From Corynebacterium haematomassiliense (GTDB lineage Bacteria > Actinomycetota > Actinomycetes > Mycobacteriales > Mycobacteriaceae), in the NCBI RefSeq assembly GCF_013978595.1, contig NZ_JACDTZ010000001.1, forward strand, positions 1,674,001-1,738,000: a stretch of 64,000 nucleotides of DNA, in the 5' to 3' direction. A program made the position numbers and the translations under genes. Shown here in pieces: positions 32,196-40,296 of the stretch; positions within the stretch are counted from its first letter, which is position 1; the number at the start of each line of letters is the position of its first letter. A model generated the notes under the pieces. It saw only the letters and a list, made by a program, of their open reading frames with translations, made no database searches and had not been told where the DNA came from.

Positions 32196-33482
32196 ATGAC
32201 CGTTTCAGTGCTCATGATCGTGGAGGGCACCTCGCCCGAAATTTCCCGCTGCGTAAACGTCGAAGAGACCATGACGCTGGGCGAACTCTCCCAGATCATC
32301 GACGCGTCCCTCGGTTTCACCGGCGCCGCCACCCACCTCTACGTCAGCCAGGAGGGCACGCAGCGCTCCGTCTTTACTGCCGTGCCCGGCCCCGGCGAGC
32401 ACCAGGAAAACGAGCTCACAGTCGCCGAGATGCGGCCCATGACCTACGTCTACGACCCAGCCGCCAACTGGAACATCCACGTCGAGGTCCTCGGCCCCTC
32501 CAACATCGAGGGGCCTACGCCCATGCTTATCGACGCCGCCGGGCCCGACGTCGTCGAAGCCTGCTCGGGACCAGAGCTGATGACCACCTTCCGCAACCAA
32601 GCCCGCCTGCTGGCCGCCGGCATCGAGCCGGACTTAGAGACCATCACCCTGATGTTCTCCTACCTGCCCGTCATGCCGCCGGAGCGGATGCTCGACCGCA
32701 TGACGCAGGCCGACCCGGTGTCCGTGGCCACCCGCATCGGCAACGTCGCCGAGGAGATGTTCTTCGACGAGGTCGCCGCCGCCGACGAGCACGGCGACGG
32801 CCCCGGCCTGGCCCAGCACTTCGACGACTTCCTCCAGTCCCGCCCCGACCTGCTCCAGATCATCGACATGGACCCGCACCCGGAGCGCAACCCCACCATG
32901 ATCAACGCCGTGACCGAGTTCTTCGGCGACATGCTTGGCGGGCCGGGCGGGGTAGAGGTGCCGGGCTCCTTCGACGATTTGCCCCCGCTCACCCTCACCG
33001 GTGTAGTCGAGCAGCTCGTGGAGCTGTTCGCCGACGGCGTCACGCTGAAAAGGGGACTCCTGCCGCTTGAGACTGCGCGCGGGATCGTCGCGATCACCGA
33101 GCTACGGGACCCCGACGAGGTCTCGGACGTGCTCGTGGAATCCGGGCTGCTGAAAAAGCGCAAGGGCGTCATCACCCTCACCAAGGCGGGCGAACAGTTC
33201 CTGGCTGACGATTCCACCCACAGGTTCTACGTCGAGCACTCGCTCCGCCTGTTCGAAGCACTGGTGGGGTGGGAGCTTTGGGAAGCCACCATCGAATGGT
33301 TCATCGGCGACGGCGGCGCCACGCCACCCGAGTCAATGGACTTCCTCATCCCCTGGCTCTACGCCTTCAACGTCGTGGAGGAAACCTCCCCCGGACACTC
33401 CCACCTTTCCGACCAGGGCCGCGCGATGATGCGCGTCCACCGCAATAACTACCAGCAGACAAAACGCTTCCGTAACGGCTAA
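32196..33482 (+). CDS. Hypothetical protein with pRiA4b ORF-3-like N-terminal domain
   Basis: A 428-residue soluble protein. The first 100 or so residues resemble the plasmid pRiA4b ORF-3 domain (TLGELSQIIDASLGF then VYDPAANWNIHVEV in place of the usual YDFGDxWEHxIxV). The remaining 300 residues are helical and acidic, with a winged-helix-like ending (GLLKKRKGVITLTKAGEQFL). No catalytic motif was found. ATG 32196 lies 17 nt after the transporter stop. A GCTTATCGACG motif encodes MLID at 32525-32535. Confidence 0.6.
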   Translation: MTVSVLMIVEGTSPEISRCVNVEETMTLGELSQIIDASLGFTGAATHLYVSQEGTQRSVFTAVPGPGEHQENELTVAEMRPMTYVYDPAANWNIHVEVLGPSNIEGPTPMLIDAAGPDVVEACSGPELMTTFRNQARLLAAGIEPDLETITLMFSYLPVMPPERMLDRMTQADPVSVATRIGNVAEEMFFDEVAAADEHGDGPGLAQHFDDFLQSRPDLLQIIDMDPHPERNPTMINAVTEFFGDMLGGPGGVEVPGSFDDLPPLTLTGVVEQLVELFADGVTLKRGLLPLETARGIVAITELRDPDEVSDVLVESGLLKKRKGVITLTKAGEQFLADDSTHRFYVEHSLRLFEALVGWELWEATIEWFIGDGGATPPESMDFLIPWLYAFNVVEETSPGHSHLSDQGRAMMRVHRNNYQQTKRFRNG

Positions 33483-33498
33483 CCGCGCGGCCCGCCCC

Positions 33499-33813
33499 TC
33501 ACCCCACCACCAGGTACAGCCCCAGCCCGCCGGTGCCGAGCATCATCGCGGTCAGCAAAAACACGGCGGCGGCGTTGGGGGCGCTGCGCTCGTCGGCAAG
33601 CGCGGAGGCTTCGAAGCGGTACGCGCGCCGGTTCAGCGCCACGATCACCAGCGCGCCCGCCGCCAGCACCACCGACGCCACCACGATCAGCGCCGGGTAA
33701 GCACCGGCCCACCGCAGCAGCGTGGCCGCGCAGACGAGCATGGCCAGCGCGGTGCGCGTCCAGCTCATGGCGGTGCGCTCCGGCTGCAGGCCGGGGTCGG
33801 CGACGGCGATCAT
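33499..33813 (-). CDS. DUF202 membrane protein (second of pair)
   Basis: A 104-residue protein with three predicted helices and the DUF202 signature ERTAMSWTRTALAML at about residues 12-26. The start ATG overlaps the stop of the preceding DUF202 gene by 4 nt. Function of the family is unknown; pairs of DUF202 proteins like this often occur together. Confidence 0.85.
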   Translation of the reverse strand: MIAVADPGLQPERTAMSWTRTALAMLVCAATLLRWAGAYPALIVVASVVLAAGALVIVALNRRAYRFEASALADERSAPNAAAVFLLTAMMLGTGGLGLYLVVG

Positions 33814-34175
33814 GCGAGCAGGCTCACCGCCACAACCATCGCCGCGACGAACACCACCACGCACAAGACGGGGATGATGGCGGGGGCGGGCAGCGGCTCG
33901 TCGTGACGCAAGGCCCGCTCGATGCGCACCCACCGCACCGCCGCACCTGCGGAAATGGCCATGGCGATCAGAATGACCGCAGCGGCCGCGACCTTGCGCA
34001 CGCCGGGTTCGATGCCGGGCAGCTCAAACGCCTCGAGCGCGATCCCGCCCGCGAGAAACGCCAGCGCGGTGCGGGTCCAGGCGAGGAAGGTGCGCTCGTT
34101 GGCCAGGGTGAAGCGCGGGTCGGGCTCCCCGCCGTCGGGGAAGACCCGCCTGGTAAACCATCCGCGCTCACTCAT
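33810..34175 (-). CDS. YidH/DUF202 membrane protein (first of pair)
   Basis: A 121-residue protein with three helices and the signature NERTFLAWTRTALAFLAGG at about residues 26-44. It overlaps both neighbours by 4 nt (VanZ-like upstream, DUF202 downstream), so three small membrane proteins form one operon. The N-terminal DGGEPDPRF segment is typical of the YidH type. Confidence 0.87.
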   Translation of the reverse strand: MSERGWFTRRVFPDGGEPDPRFTLANERTFLAWTRTALAFLAGGIALEAFELPGIEPGVRKVAAAAVILIAMAISAGAAVRWVRIERALRHDEPLPAPAIIPVLCVVVFVAAMVVAVSLLA

Positions 34176-34675
34176 GCGCTCAACCCTAGCGCCGCCCACA
34201 CAACCAGCACGACCGCACCGGCCGCGGCGATGCACCACAGCACCGTTGCGCGATTGCCTCTCGACGTCCCTCCGGCCGCCCCCGCCCCCAGCCACGCACC
34301 CACGACGTTGCAGAGCACGTCGTCAGTGTCGCTGTAGCCCCACGAGAACACGTACTGGGCAACCTCGATGCCGAGGCTGCACACCAGGCCGAACAGTACC
34401 GCCCGCCCCACCGACCCCCGGTACGCGACGAAGCCGACCGGCAGAAACAGCGCAATGTTGCCGAACAGGTTCAACCACGGGCCCCACCACACGCGCGCGT
34501 ACTCGAAGGTCTCCAGCGGGTTCAGGCGGATCTGGCTGACCTGGTGCGACTCCGCCGACCACAACCCTGGGATGGACACGAACGCCTTGCCCACCGTGAA
34601 CGCGAGCACGACCAGCGCGGTCACCACCGCCGCGACGTGGGTAGCGGCGTCGTTGGTTTTGCTCGTTGATTTCAC
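34172..34675 (-). CDS. VanZ-like membrane protein
   Basis: A 167-residue protein with four or five helices. It has the VanZ-family core: NLFGNIALFLPVGF, then LGIEVAQYVF and the acidic SDTDDVLCNVVGAWLG. VanZ itself gives low-level teicoplanin resistance, but most VanZ-like proteins have no known role. The GTG start at 34675 is chosen because upstream frame sequence is not conserved in character. First gene of a three-gene operon with the DUF202 pair. Confidence 0.82.
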   Translation of the reverse strand: MKSTSKTNDAATHVAAVVTALVVLAFTVGKAFVSIPGLWSAESHQVSQIRLNPLETFEYARVWWGPWLNLFGNIALFLPVGFVAYRGSVGRAVLFGLVCSLGIEVAQYVFSWGYSDTDDVLCNVVGAWLGAGAAGGTSRGNRATVLWCIAAAGAVVLVVWAALGLSA

Positions 34676-34804
34676 CCGGCCCACCGTAGGCGCAGATTCT
34701 GCTTGCGGCTTGGATGGTGCATATGAAGTGGATAACCGTGGGGTTGCACTTCCCGCCGGCCCGCAGTTACAGTTATTACAGATGAACGATGGAAGGAGGA
34801 CCCC

Positions 34805-35230
34805 ATGTCCAACGCACTGCTTGGTCAGTTGGAGGGGAATTCGCTCGGCGAGGCGGAACTTGAGCGTCTGCGCGAATTCATACGCAAGGAACAAGATTCC
34901 CCGCTGGGTGTCCTTCTTCAGCGGGTCGCGGAGGCAAACGAAGACGGCATCACCGTGAACTTGCTTGCCGACGATGCGGAGCTCTCCCCGAACCAGGCTG
35001 CAAAGCTCATGAAAATGAGCCGCCCGCACCTGCTAAAGTTTATGAGGGACGGTGACCTTCCCTTCCACCTCGTGGGCAGCCACCAGCGCCTAAAGATGTC
35101 CGATCTCCGCGATTTCATGGCGACTCGTGAGGCTGGGGCGGAGTTCGTCGCCAACGCGTTGCACGACACCCATGATTCTGCGCATTCCAAATACTCGGGC
35201 GATGCCCTGTCGGAGCTGGAGGACCTCTAG
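34805..35230 (+). CDS. Excisionase-type helix-turn-helix protein, antitoxin-like
   Basis: A 141-residue protein. Its central HTH_17 domain contains LSPNQAAKLMKMSRPHLLKF and DGDLPFHLVGSHQRLKMSDL at about residues 60-100. The C-terminal tail is acidic. Proteins of this kind in corynebacteria are commonly the first gene of a pair with a PIN-domain toxin. Here the 236 bp that follow contain no intact toxin; next comes the TIR operon. The AAGGAGG ribosome site is perfect. It may be an orphan antitoxin or a regulator of the TIR operon. Confidence 0.8.
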   Translation: MSNALLGQLEGNSLGEAELERLREFIRKEQDSPLGVLLQRVAEANEDGITVNLLADDAELSPNQAAKLMKMSRPHLLKFMRDGDLPFHLVGSHQRLKMSDLRDFMATREAGAEFVANALHDTHDSAHSKYSGDALSELEDL

Positions 35231-35466
35231 GTGTACTGACCGAAGACGTTGGTCGAAAACTGGCGGCCTTGGGTGCGTTGGGTCTCAGGTCTAGTCTTCT
35301 AGCAGTGCCACCGGAGCGGGAACACCGCTGCGCCTGTCAACCAGTCAAGGCAGTCTTCGCGTTTGCAGCAGTTCGAAGACGGTTCGGGCGAAGTGTCAGA
35401 CGGAGCTGATAAGCATGGCTCGTCCGGGACGCTCTGGCCGCAGGGAAAGGAAGGCGCTCGGGAATC

Positions 35467-35940
35467 ATGGCTAAGTCCGTCTTCTACTCGTTCCACTATC
35501 TCCGCGACGTTCACCGCGTCCAGTTGGTGCGCAACATCAACGCCTTGGAGGGGCAGCCACTGCTGAACGCTCAGGGATGGGAATCAGTTCGCCGTCAGGG
35601 CGATCAGGCGATCAAGAACTGGATCCAGAAGGAGATGGCATACAAGAAGGCAGTGATCGTGCTCATCGGTCAAGAGACAGCCAGTCGCCCCTGGGTCAAG
35701 TACGAGATCAAGAAGGCATGGGCCGACAGGAAACCCCTTCTTGGCGTCCATATCCACGGACTGTCCTCGATGGGAAGCGTGGATTCCCTGGGGCGGAGTC
35801 CCTTCAATCCCGCTGCTGGCATCCCGGTCTTCGATCCGACCGTCCTGAGTTGGACCGGTGGCATCGATTCGAAGGCCACGTACGGCAAGTTGGTCGACAA
35901 CTTGGAACGGTGGTCTGCGCAGGGGGTTGTGCGGCCATGA
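35467..35940 (+). CDS. TIR-like (MTH538/ThsB-type) domain protein
   Basis: A 157-residue protein made up of a single TIR-like domain of the DUF1863/MTH538 class, the class to which Thoeris ThsB belongs. Seen: the opening SVFYSFHYLRDVHRVQLVRN (residues 4-23), then WIQKEM, then AVIVLIGQETASRPWVKYEI (62-81), and LLGVHIHGL. Glu80 in WVKYEI is at the place of the catalytic Glu of NAD-consuming TIR enzymes (known family feature; activity not shown). The ATG follows GGAAAGGAAGG. It overlaps the HIT gene by 4 nt and leads a three-gene operon with a membrane protein. In Thoeris, TIR proteins make cyclic ADP-ribose signals after phage infection. Confidence 0.88.
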   Translation: MAKSVFYSFHYLRDVHRVQLVRNINALEGQPLLNAQGWESVRRQGDQAIKNWIQKEMAYKKAVIVLIGQETASRPWVKYEIKKAWADRKPLLGVHIHGLSSMGSVDSLGRSPFNPAAGIPVFDPTVLSWTGGIDSKATYGKLVDNLERWSAQGVVRP

Positions 35941-36380
35941 TCGACGTTCAAGAGTGTCCCTTCTGCGAGATCGTGCAGCGGGAGGATCCGGATGCGCGGG
36001 AGGTGTATCGAGACGAACACGTAGTTGCCTTCTTCCCGCTGGAGCCTGCCACACTGGGGCACACCTTGGTGGTTCCCCGGCACCATATCTCGGACATCTG
36101 GAGTCTCGACGACGAGCTCGCGCGGCACCTAGGCGTTGCGACCACCCGATTGTCTCAAGTGGTCAAGCACGTGCTGCGTCCTGAGGGCCTCAACGTCATC
36201 CAGTCGAATGGGAGAGCTGCCACGCAAACTGTGTTCCACCTCCACGTTCACATCGTCCCTCGATGGAGCAACGACTCCGTTGGTCGCATCTGGCCGCCAA
36301 TAACGAACTACACCGAGGAGCAGAAGGACGCTGCATGGGAGAAGCTGCGAATCGCTTGTCGACAGGTGCCGCCCTCATGA
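35937..36380 (+). CDS. HIT-family nucleotide hydrolase/transferase in the TIR operon
   Basis: A 147-residue histidine-triad protein. The N-terminal zinc-type knuckle CPFC is at residues 7-10 and the catalytic triad HLHVHIVPRW has His101, His103 and His105. HIT enzymes cleave nucleotide phosphoramidates, dinucleoside polyphosphates and similar bonds. Start and stop overlap both neighbours by 4 nt (ATGA), so expression is tied to the TIR gene before and the membrane protein after. It could mature, bind or degrade the TIR-made nucleotide (inference). A general housekeeping HIT protein caught in the operon is less likely given the overlaps. Confidence 0.9.
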   Translation: MIDVQECPFCEIVQREDPDAREVYRDEHVVAFFPLEPATLGHTLVVPRHHISDIWSLDDELARHLGVATTRLSQVVKHVLRPEGLNVIQSNGRAATQTVFHLHVHIVPRWSNDSVGRIWPPITNYTEEQKDAAWEKLRIACRQVPPS

Positions 36381-36853
36381 CGGCCGCCGAAGGTGGTTCT
36401 GCGAAGGCCGAGGACGTGCGCAAGCACCTCGACTTCATCCAGGCGGTGGTCACCAGGATGTCAGCCGCCTCCGCGAATGCCAAGGCGTGGCTTCTCCCTA
36501 TTGTGACTGCGACATATGGCTACGCGTTGACTCAACATGCAGGAACTGTCGCGCTCTTGGGGGTATTGGCGGCTGGACTATTCGGCTTCCTCGACGCGAA
36601 CTACCTCCGGCAGGAGCAGGCGTATCGCGCGCTCTACGACGCGGTGGCAAATGGAACTCGCGATGTACCGCTCTTCTCCTTGGATGTTGCGCACGCTTCC
36701 GATCCGACTCCTGAGCCCGTTACCCGATGGGAACGCACCTTGGCGCGGCTCCACTGCTGGATCCCTCGCGGGCGCGTGTGGGCTTCATGGTCGATTGCAC
36801 CCTTCTACGGGGTCCTTCTCCTGGTCGGCATGGCGATCTTCATGGCTGCCTAG
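36377..36853 (+). CDS. Small membrane protein of the TIR operon, putative effector
   Basis: A 158-residue protein. A cytoplasmic helix (VRKHLDFIQAVVTRMSAASA) precedes two close hydrophobic segments at about residues 38-54 and 58-75. A loop with FLDANYLRQEQAYRALYDAV follows, and a third hydrophobic segment sits at the C-terminus (about 140-158). Proteins with this layout accompany TIR-like genes in other bacteria and are likely pore-forming or membrane-disturbing effectors; this is memory of genomic association and not proof. The ATG is chosen for the ATGA overlap with the HIT stop. Its last 14 bp overlap the IS481 remnant. Confidence 0.8.
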   Translation: MTAAEGGSAKAEDVRKHLDFIQAVVTRMSAASANAKAWLLPIVTATYGYALTQHAGTVALLGVLAAGLFGFLDANYLRQEQAYRALYDAVANGTRDVPLFSLDVAHASDPTPEPVTRWERTLARLHCWIPRGRVWASWSIAPFYGVLLLVGMAIFMAA

Positions 36854-37091
36854 CAGTTGACTTGGCCTCAATGCCCGTCAATCGTGAGAAGGGTGGCTGG
36901 TTGCCGCAGGCGGTGTGGGGGCGGTGGTGGTTGTAGTAGTGGAGCCAGCCGTCGAGCTCTCCGCGGCGCTCGGCCTCGGAGGTGTAGCAGCGTGCGTAGG
37001 CCCAGCCATCGGCCAGGGTGCGGTGGAAGCGTTCGATCTTCCCGTTGGTCTGGGGTCTGTAGGGCCGGGTCCGCTTGTGTTTGATGTTCTT
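36840..37091 (-). pseudogene. IS481-family transposase, C-terminal remnant
   Basis: The last 80 or so residues of a DDE transposase remain. Visible are KHKRTRPYRPQTNGKIERFH with the conserved Glu of the catalytic triad, then WLHYYNHHRPHTACG and QPPFSRL before the stop. The N-terminal HTH and the first two catalytic Asp residues are gone, and the frame upstream of about 37091 is unrelated. It abuts the end of the TIR operon, showing past transposition at this place. No intact terminal repeats were recognised. Confidence 0.85.
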
Positions 37092-37262
37092 CACCAGCCC
37101 AACCCGGTCAGCGTGTCGCAACCCGGCTACCACACTTGGTGAGGAAGAGCTGCTAAAGTGGTTCGGCGATGGCCCGAGCACGTCCTTGTTCCTAACCGTC
37201 GTGCGCTGGGGTCCGCGTGGACCGCTCGGCCAGCGTCCATCCAGTCAGGAGGCAGTCAGCAG

Positions 37263-37661
37263 ATGTTCGACGACAACGGCTCATTCCTACTCGCCATGTT
37301 CGAGTTCTTCATCTTCTTCGCATGGCTCATGTCCCTGTGGTGGATCTTCGGAGATCTCTTCCGCAGCAAGGACCTCGGCGGCTTCGCGAAGGCGCTGTGG
37401 GTGGTGTTCATCATCGTGCTGCCGTTCATCGGAATGCTCGCGTACCTGCTTGTTCGAGGTCGGGGGATGACCGACCGCGCGGTCGAGGCGCGCCAGGAGC
37501 TCCAGCAGCGGCAGGATGAGTACATCAAGTCCGTCGCCGGCGGCTCCGCCGGATCGAGCCCGACCGATGAGATCGCCTCGGCGAAGGCCCTTCTCGACTC
37601 GGGAGCGATTACCCAGCAGGAGTTCGACCAGATCAAGGCAAGGGCGCTCTCCTCGGTCTGA
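37263..37661 (+). CDS. PLDc_N plus SHOCT-domain small membrane protein
   Basis: A 132-residue protein. Two helices near the N-terminus (about 8-30 and 41-63) with WWIFGDLFRS and WVVFIIVLPFIGMLAYLLVRG match the PLDc_N membrane unit. A coiled linker (RQELQQRQDEYI) leads to a C-terminal SHOCT domain (SAKALLDSGAITQQEFDQIK). Such proteins are common in actinobacteria and may act in envelope stress; no activity is known. The ATG at 37263 fits the family opening; the frame upstream crosses a promoter region. Confidence 0.83.
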   Translation: MFDDNGSFLLAMFEFFIFFAWLMSLWWIFGDLFRSKDLGGFAKALWVVFIIVLPFIGMLAYLLVRGRGMTDRAVEARQELQQRQDEYIKSVAGGSAGSSPTDEIASAKALLDSGAITQQEFDQIKARALSSV

Positions 37662-37854
37662 CCCTGGTCCGCTCCCTCGCCAGCCGCAGCGTCGCGGTCC
37701 GAGGGCGACCATCCGGCGCGGCCTTGTCGCGGGGCGAATTCGCGGTTCGCCGGACGCTGGCCAGCTTGGCTCCTAGGCTCCGGGTGCCGCGCCGCCATCG
37801 AGGGGGCGCCACCTGACCTTGGGGGTCACTCGATGGCTCTGGTTGTGCACCGGT

Positions 37855-38291
37855 TCACAGCGTAAGGTCGCGCCCGCCACCCGCGGCGCCGCTTGGTCCA
37901 AGTGTGCCGGCCCGCCGCATACCTTGCAATGCAGCTTTCACTTCCGAGTGGAAGTGGTCGTGGATTGCCACATAGACAAGCCAGGCATACTCGCCTCCCG
38001 CGTGCACTACAGCGCCGCGCCAGCTGGCCGCGCCGTGTCGCGCGACTCGAAGATGGGATCCGCGAAACTGCGGTGCCGTTCGAAGATGCCCTGGTCGAAT
38101 CTCTTCTGAATGTAGGTGGCTAATGCGAGCTCCTCTTGGGCGTGTGAAACCGCCTCCCGCAGGTAGTTGACCTGCGTATCTGGATCGTCGACTCGCGTTG
38201 CACATCGGTACGCCGCGGCAGTTCGCGGGGGAAGTTTGTCAGATCCGTTGAGCGTCTTCAGCACCCTAGTCGTCGGCCGCACGGAAACCAT
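37855..38291 (-). pseudogene. Possible frameshifted small gene
   Basis: Frame 1 from ATG 38291 to 38007 encodes 94 residues (TQVNYLREAVSHAQEELALA, then TYIQKRFDQGIFERH). After a shift near 38010-38040 the next frame reads EYAWLVYVAIHDHFHSEVKA and continues to 37855. The two halves together look like one helical protein of about 145 residues broken by one frameshift. No family recognised. The rest of the 37662-38345 interval has no supported gene. Confidence 0.3.
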
Positions 38292-38345
38292 GACACCAGA
38301 TTAAACTGTCCGCAGACATCAGCCTGTGCGCCTATGCTGGCGGCC

Positions 38346-39284
38346 ATGAATCGCAGCTTGATTGTCACTGAAAATGGACCGGAGATCATAGAGCCGCAAG
38401 CGGCGTTCGCGGGTGAGGGCGACACCCTGATCAACGTGAGCCACTCGTCGGTGAACTACAAGGACGCGATGGCGCTGTCCGGCAACCGCGGCATCCTGCG
38501 CGAACTGCCGACGGTGCCGGGCATCGACGCGGTGGGCACCCTCGAGGACGGCACGCTGGTCACCGTCAACGGCCGCGGCATCGGTGAGCGCCGCCACGGC
38601 GGCTACACCCCGCAGATGCGTATCGACGCTAAAGACATCACCCGCGTGCCCGAGCGCTTCTCCGCGTTCGAGGCGGCCGCGATCGGCACCGCGGGCTACA
38701 CCGCAGCACTTTCGGTCGCAGGTCTGGAGCGCGTCGCGCTTTCGCCTCTCGACGGCCCCGTGCTCGTCACCGGCGCCACCGGCGGCGTCGGATCTATCGC
38801 GGTGCAGCTCCTGGCGGCGCGGGGGTATGAGGTGTGGGCGTTGACGGGGCGCGTCGATAAGCATGGCGCCTGGCTGAAGGAGCTCGGCGCCGCTGAGGTT
38901 GTGGACCGCGCCGAGTTCGCCGAGGCCGGCAAGCCGCTGCAGAAGGCTCGCCTGGCCGGCGTGGTGGACACCGTCGGCTCCCCCGTTTTGGCCAACGCGC
39001 TGTCGCAGCTGCAGTGGGGCGGCGTGGCCACCGCCTGCGGCATGGCCGCCGGCAACGACCTGCCCGCCAGCGTCCTGCCGTTCATCCTGCGCGGGGTGCA
39101 GCTGGTGGGCATCAACTCCGTCGACGCGCCGAACAAGCTTCGCGACGAGGCGTGGTCGCTCCTCGACGAATCCGTAGACACCAACGCCATCCGCACCGAA
39201 GAAGTCGGATTGGACGGCGTTAAAGAAGTTGGGCGTTCGCTGCTCGATGGTGGGTGGAGCGGACGCGCCGTCGTTACGCTGTAG
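38346..39284 (+). CDS. Medium-chain quinone oxidoreductase, AcuI/YhdH type
   Basis: A 312-residue zinc-independent medium-chain reductase. The N-terminal GroES-like part holds NYKDAMALSG and VPGIDAVGTL. The nucleotide motif VTGATGGVGSIAVQLL is at about residues 140-155. It resembles AcuI/YhdH enzymes, NADPH-dependent acrylyl-CoA reductases. Two TATCGACG motifs fall in the gene (38621 and, on the other strand, 38852). The ATG at 38346 is preferred to an ATG four codons earlier. Its end overlaps the convergent membrane-protein gene by 11 nt. Confidence 0.88.
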   Translation: MNRSLIVTENGPEIIEPQAAFAGEGDTLINVSHSSVNYKDAMALSGNRGILRELPTVPGIDAVGTLEDGTLVTVNGRGIGERRHGGYTPQMRIDAKDITRVPERFSAFEAAAIGTAGYTAALSVAGLERVALSPLDGPVLVTGATGGVGSIAVQLLAARGYEVWALTGRVDKHGAWLKELGAAEVVDRAEFAEAGKPLQKARLAGVVDTVGSPVLANALSQLQWGGVATACGMAAGNDLPASVLPFILRGVQLVGINSVDAPNKLRDEAWSLLDESVDTNAIRTEEVGLDGVKEVGRSLLDGGWSGRAVVTL

Positions 39285-40296
39285 CTTCCTTGGGCACCGG
39301 ACCGCCGGAGATCTGGCGGTACGCGTGCGCCGCGGCGAGCATGGTGCCGGGCATCGTGACAATCAGGCCGACGAAGAACAGCGCCGCACCAACGATGTTG
39401 ATCAACCCGGCGAGCACCACGAAGCCCAGGATCTTCAGGTAATTCGACGCGCCAGCCTTGAACCCGGCGGAAATAGCGTTGCCGAACGAGCCGTTATTAT
39501 CCGCCGCGTACCACGCCTGGAACGTGAAAAACGGCAGCACCAGCAGGCCAATCACACCCGTGACGGCCAACGCGCCCAGAATCGGGCGGACGATGTTCCA
39601 CATCTCCTCCGGGGTGAGGTTTTCCAGGTTATCCGGCAGCGTGGACGGGTCGATGGTGGTCAGCGCGCCGAACGCGAGCACCATGAGCAGGATCATGGAG
39701 ACGATAAAGGCCAGCACGCCGAGCAGCGCCGTCACGCCCAGCGTCTTGCCGTACGCCGGCGCCTTCGCCTCGTTGTACGTGAACTGCTTCACCAGCGTCT
39801 GCTGCAACGCCACGCCAACCATCCACGGCGCGAGCAGCAGCATGCCGATCGAGCCGATGGCTGCACCCGCGCCCGGCAAGAACTGGCCCAGCACCGCGAG
39901 CACCGTGCAGGCCACGCCCAGCGGGATCCACAGCTTGGCGTTGGCGAACAGCGCCTTGCCGCCCCAGCTCAGCGCCTCCATGACCTCGAGCTTGCCGGTG
40001 CCCTTCACGTGGAACCAGCCGTTCGACGCCGGGTCGTTGATCGGGTGCGGGGACACGCCGTCGCCGGGGGCGTTGTCAGTGAGCTGCTGGCCGTGGAAGC
40101 GCAACGCGGAGGCGCCGGCCATCGACGCCGCCGAGTTCACCTCGAACGCGTCGTAGGTGCTTTCGGTGTTCGGGCTGCTGTAGGCCGGGTAGTCGCCGGC
40201 CCGGTCGCCGGTGTCGCCGGTGCCGTTTTCCGGGTGGCTGCCTTCCGGGTGCTCCGGGTACGGCTCGTACCCGCCGCCGTTATAAGGGGTGGACAT
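39274..40296 (-). CDS. Multi-spanning membrane protein, function unknown
   Basis: A 340-residue protein. A hydrophilic Pro/Gly/Ser/Tyr-rich N-terminus (about 1-90) is followed by a domain with about six helices (from residue 115 on: LWIPLGVACTVLAVLGQFLP, LLGVLAFIVSMILLMVL, ILGALAVTGVIGLLVLPFF, LVFVGLIVTMPG-like). It resembles corynebacterial proteins with a proline-rich tail and a glycerophosphoryl-diesterase-membrane-like or DUF975-like helix bundle, but no definite family was fixed. It stands alone between the reductase and leuS. Confidence 0.7.
   Translation of the reverse strand: MSTPYNGGGYEPYPEHPEGSHPENGTGDTGDRAGDYPAYSSPNTESTYDAFEVNSAASMAGASALRFHGQQLTDNAPGDGVSPHPINDPASNGWFHVKGTGKLEVMEALSWGGKALFANAKLWIPLGVACTVLAVLGQFLPGAGAAIGSIGMLLLAPWMVGVALQQTLVKQFTYNEAKAPAYGKTLGVTALLGVLAFIVSMILLMVLAFGALTTIDPSTLPDNLENLTPEEMWNIVRPILGALAVTGVIGLLVLPFFTFQAWYAADNNGSFGNAISAGFKAGASNYLKILGFVVLAGLINIVGAALFFVGLIVTMPGTMLAAAHAYRQISGGPVPKEATA

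Noticed and set aside
35231-35466. Remnant of a PIN-type toxin after the HTH gene
   Set aside because: An open stretch (VLTEDVGRKLAALGALG) is suggestive but too short and lacks the acidic PIN residues, so no feature is claimed.
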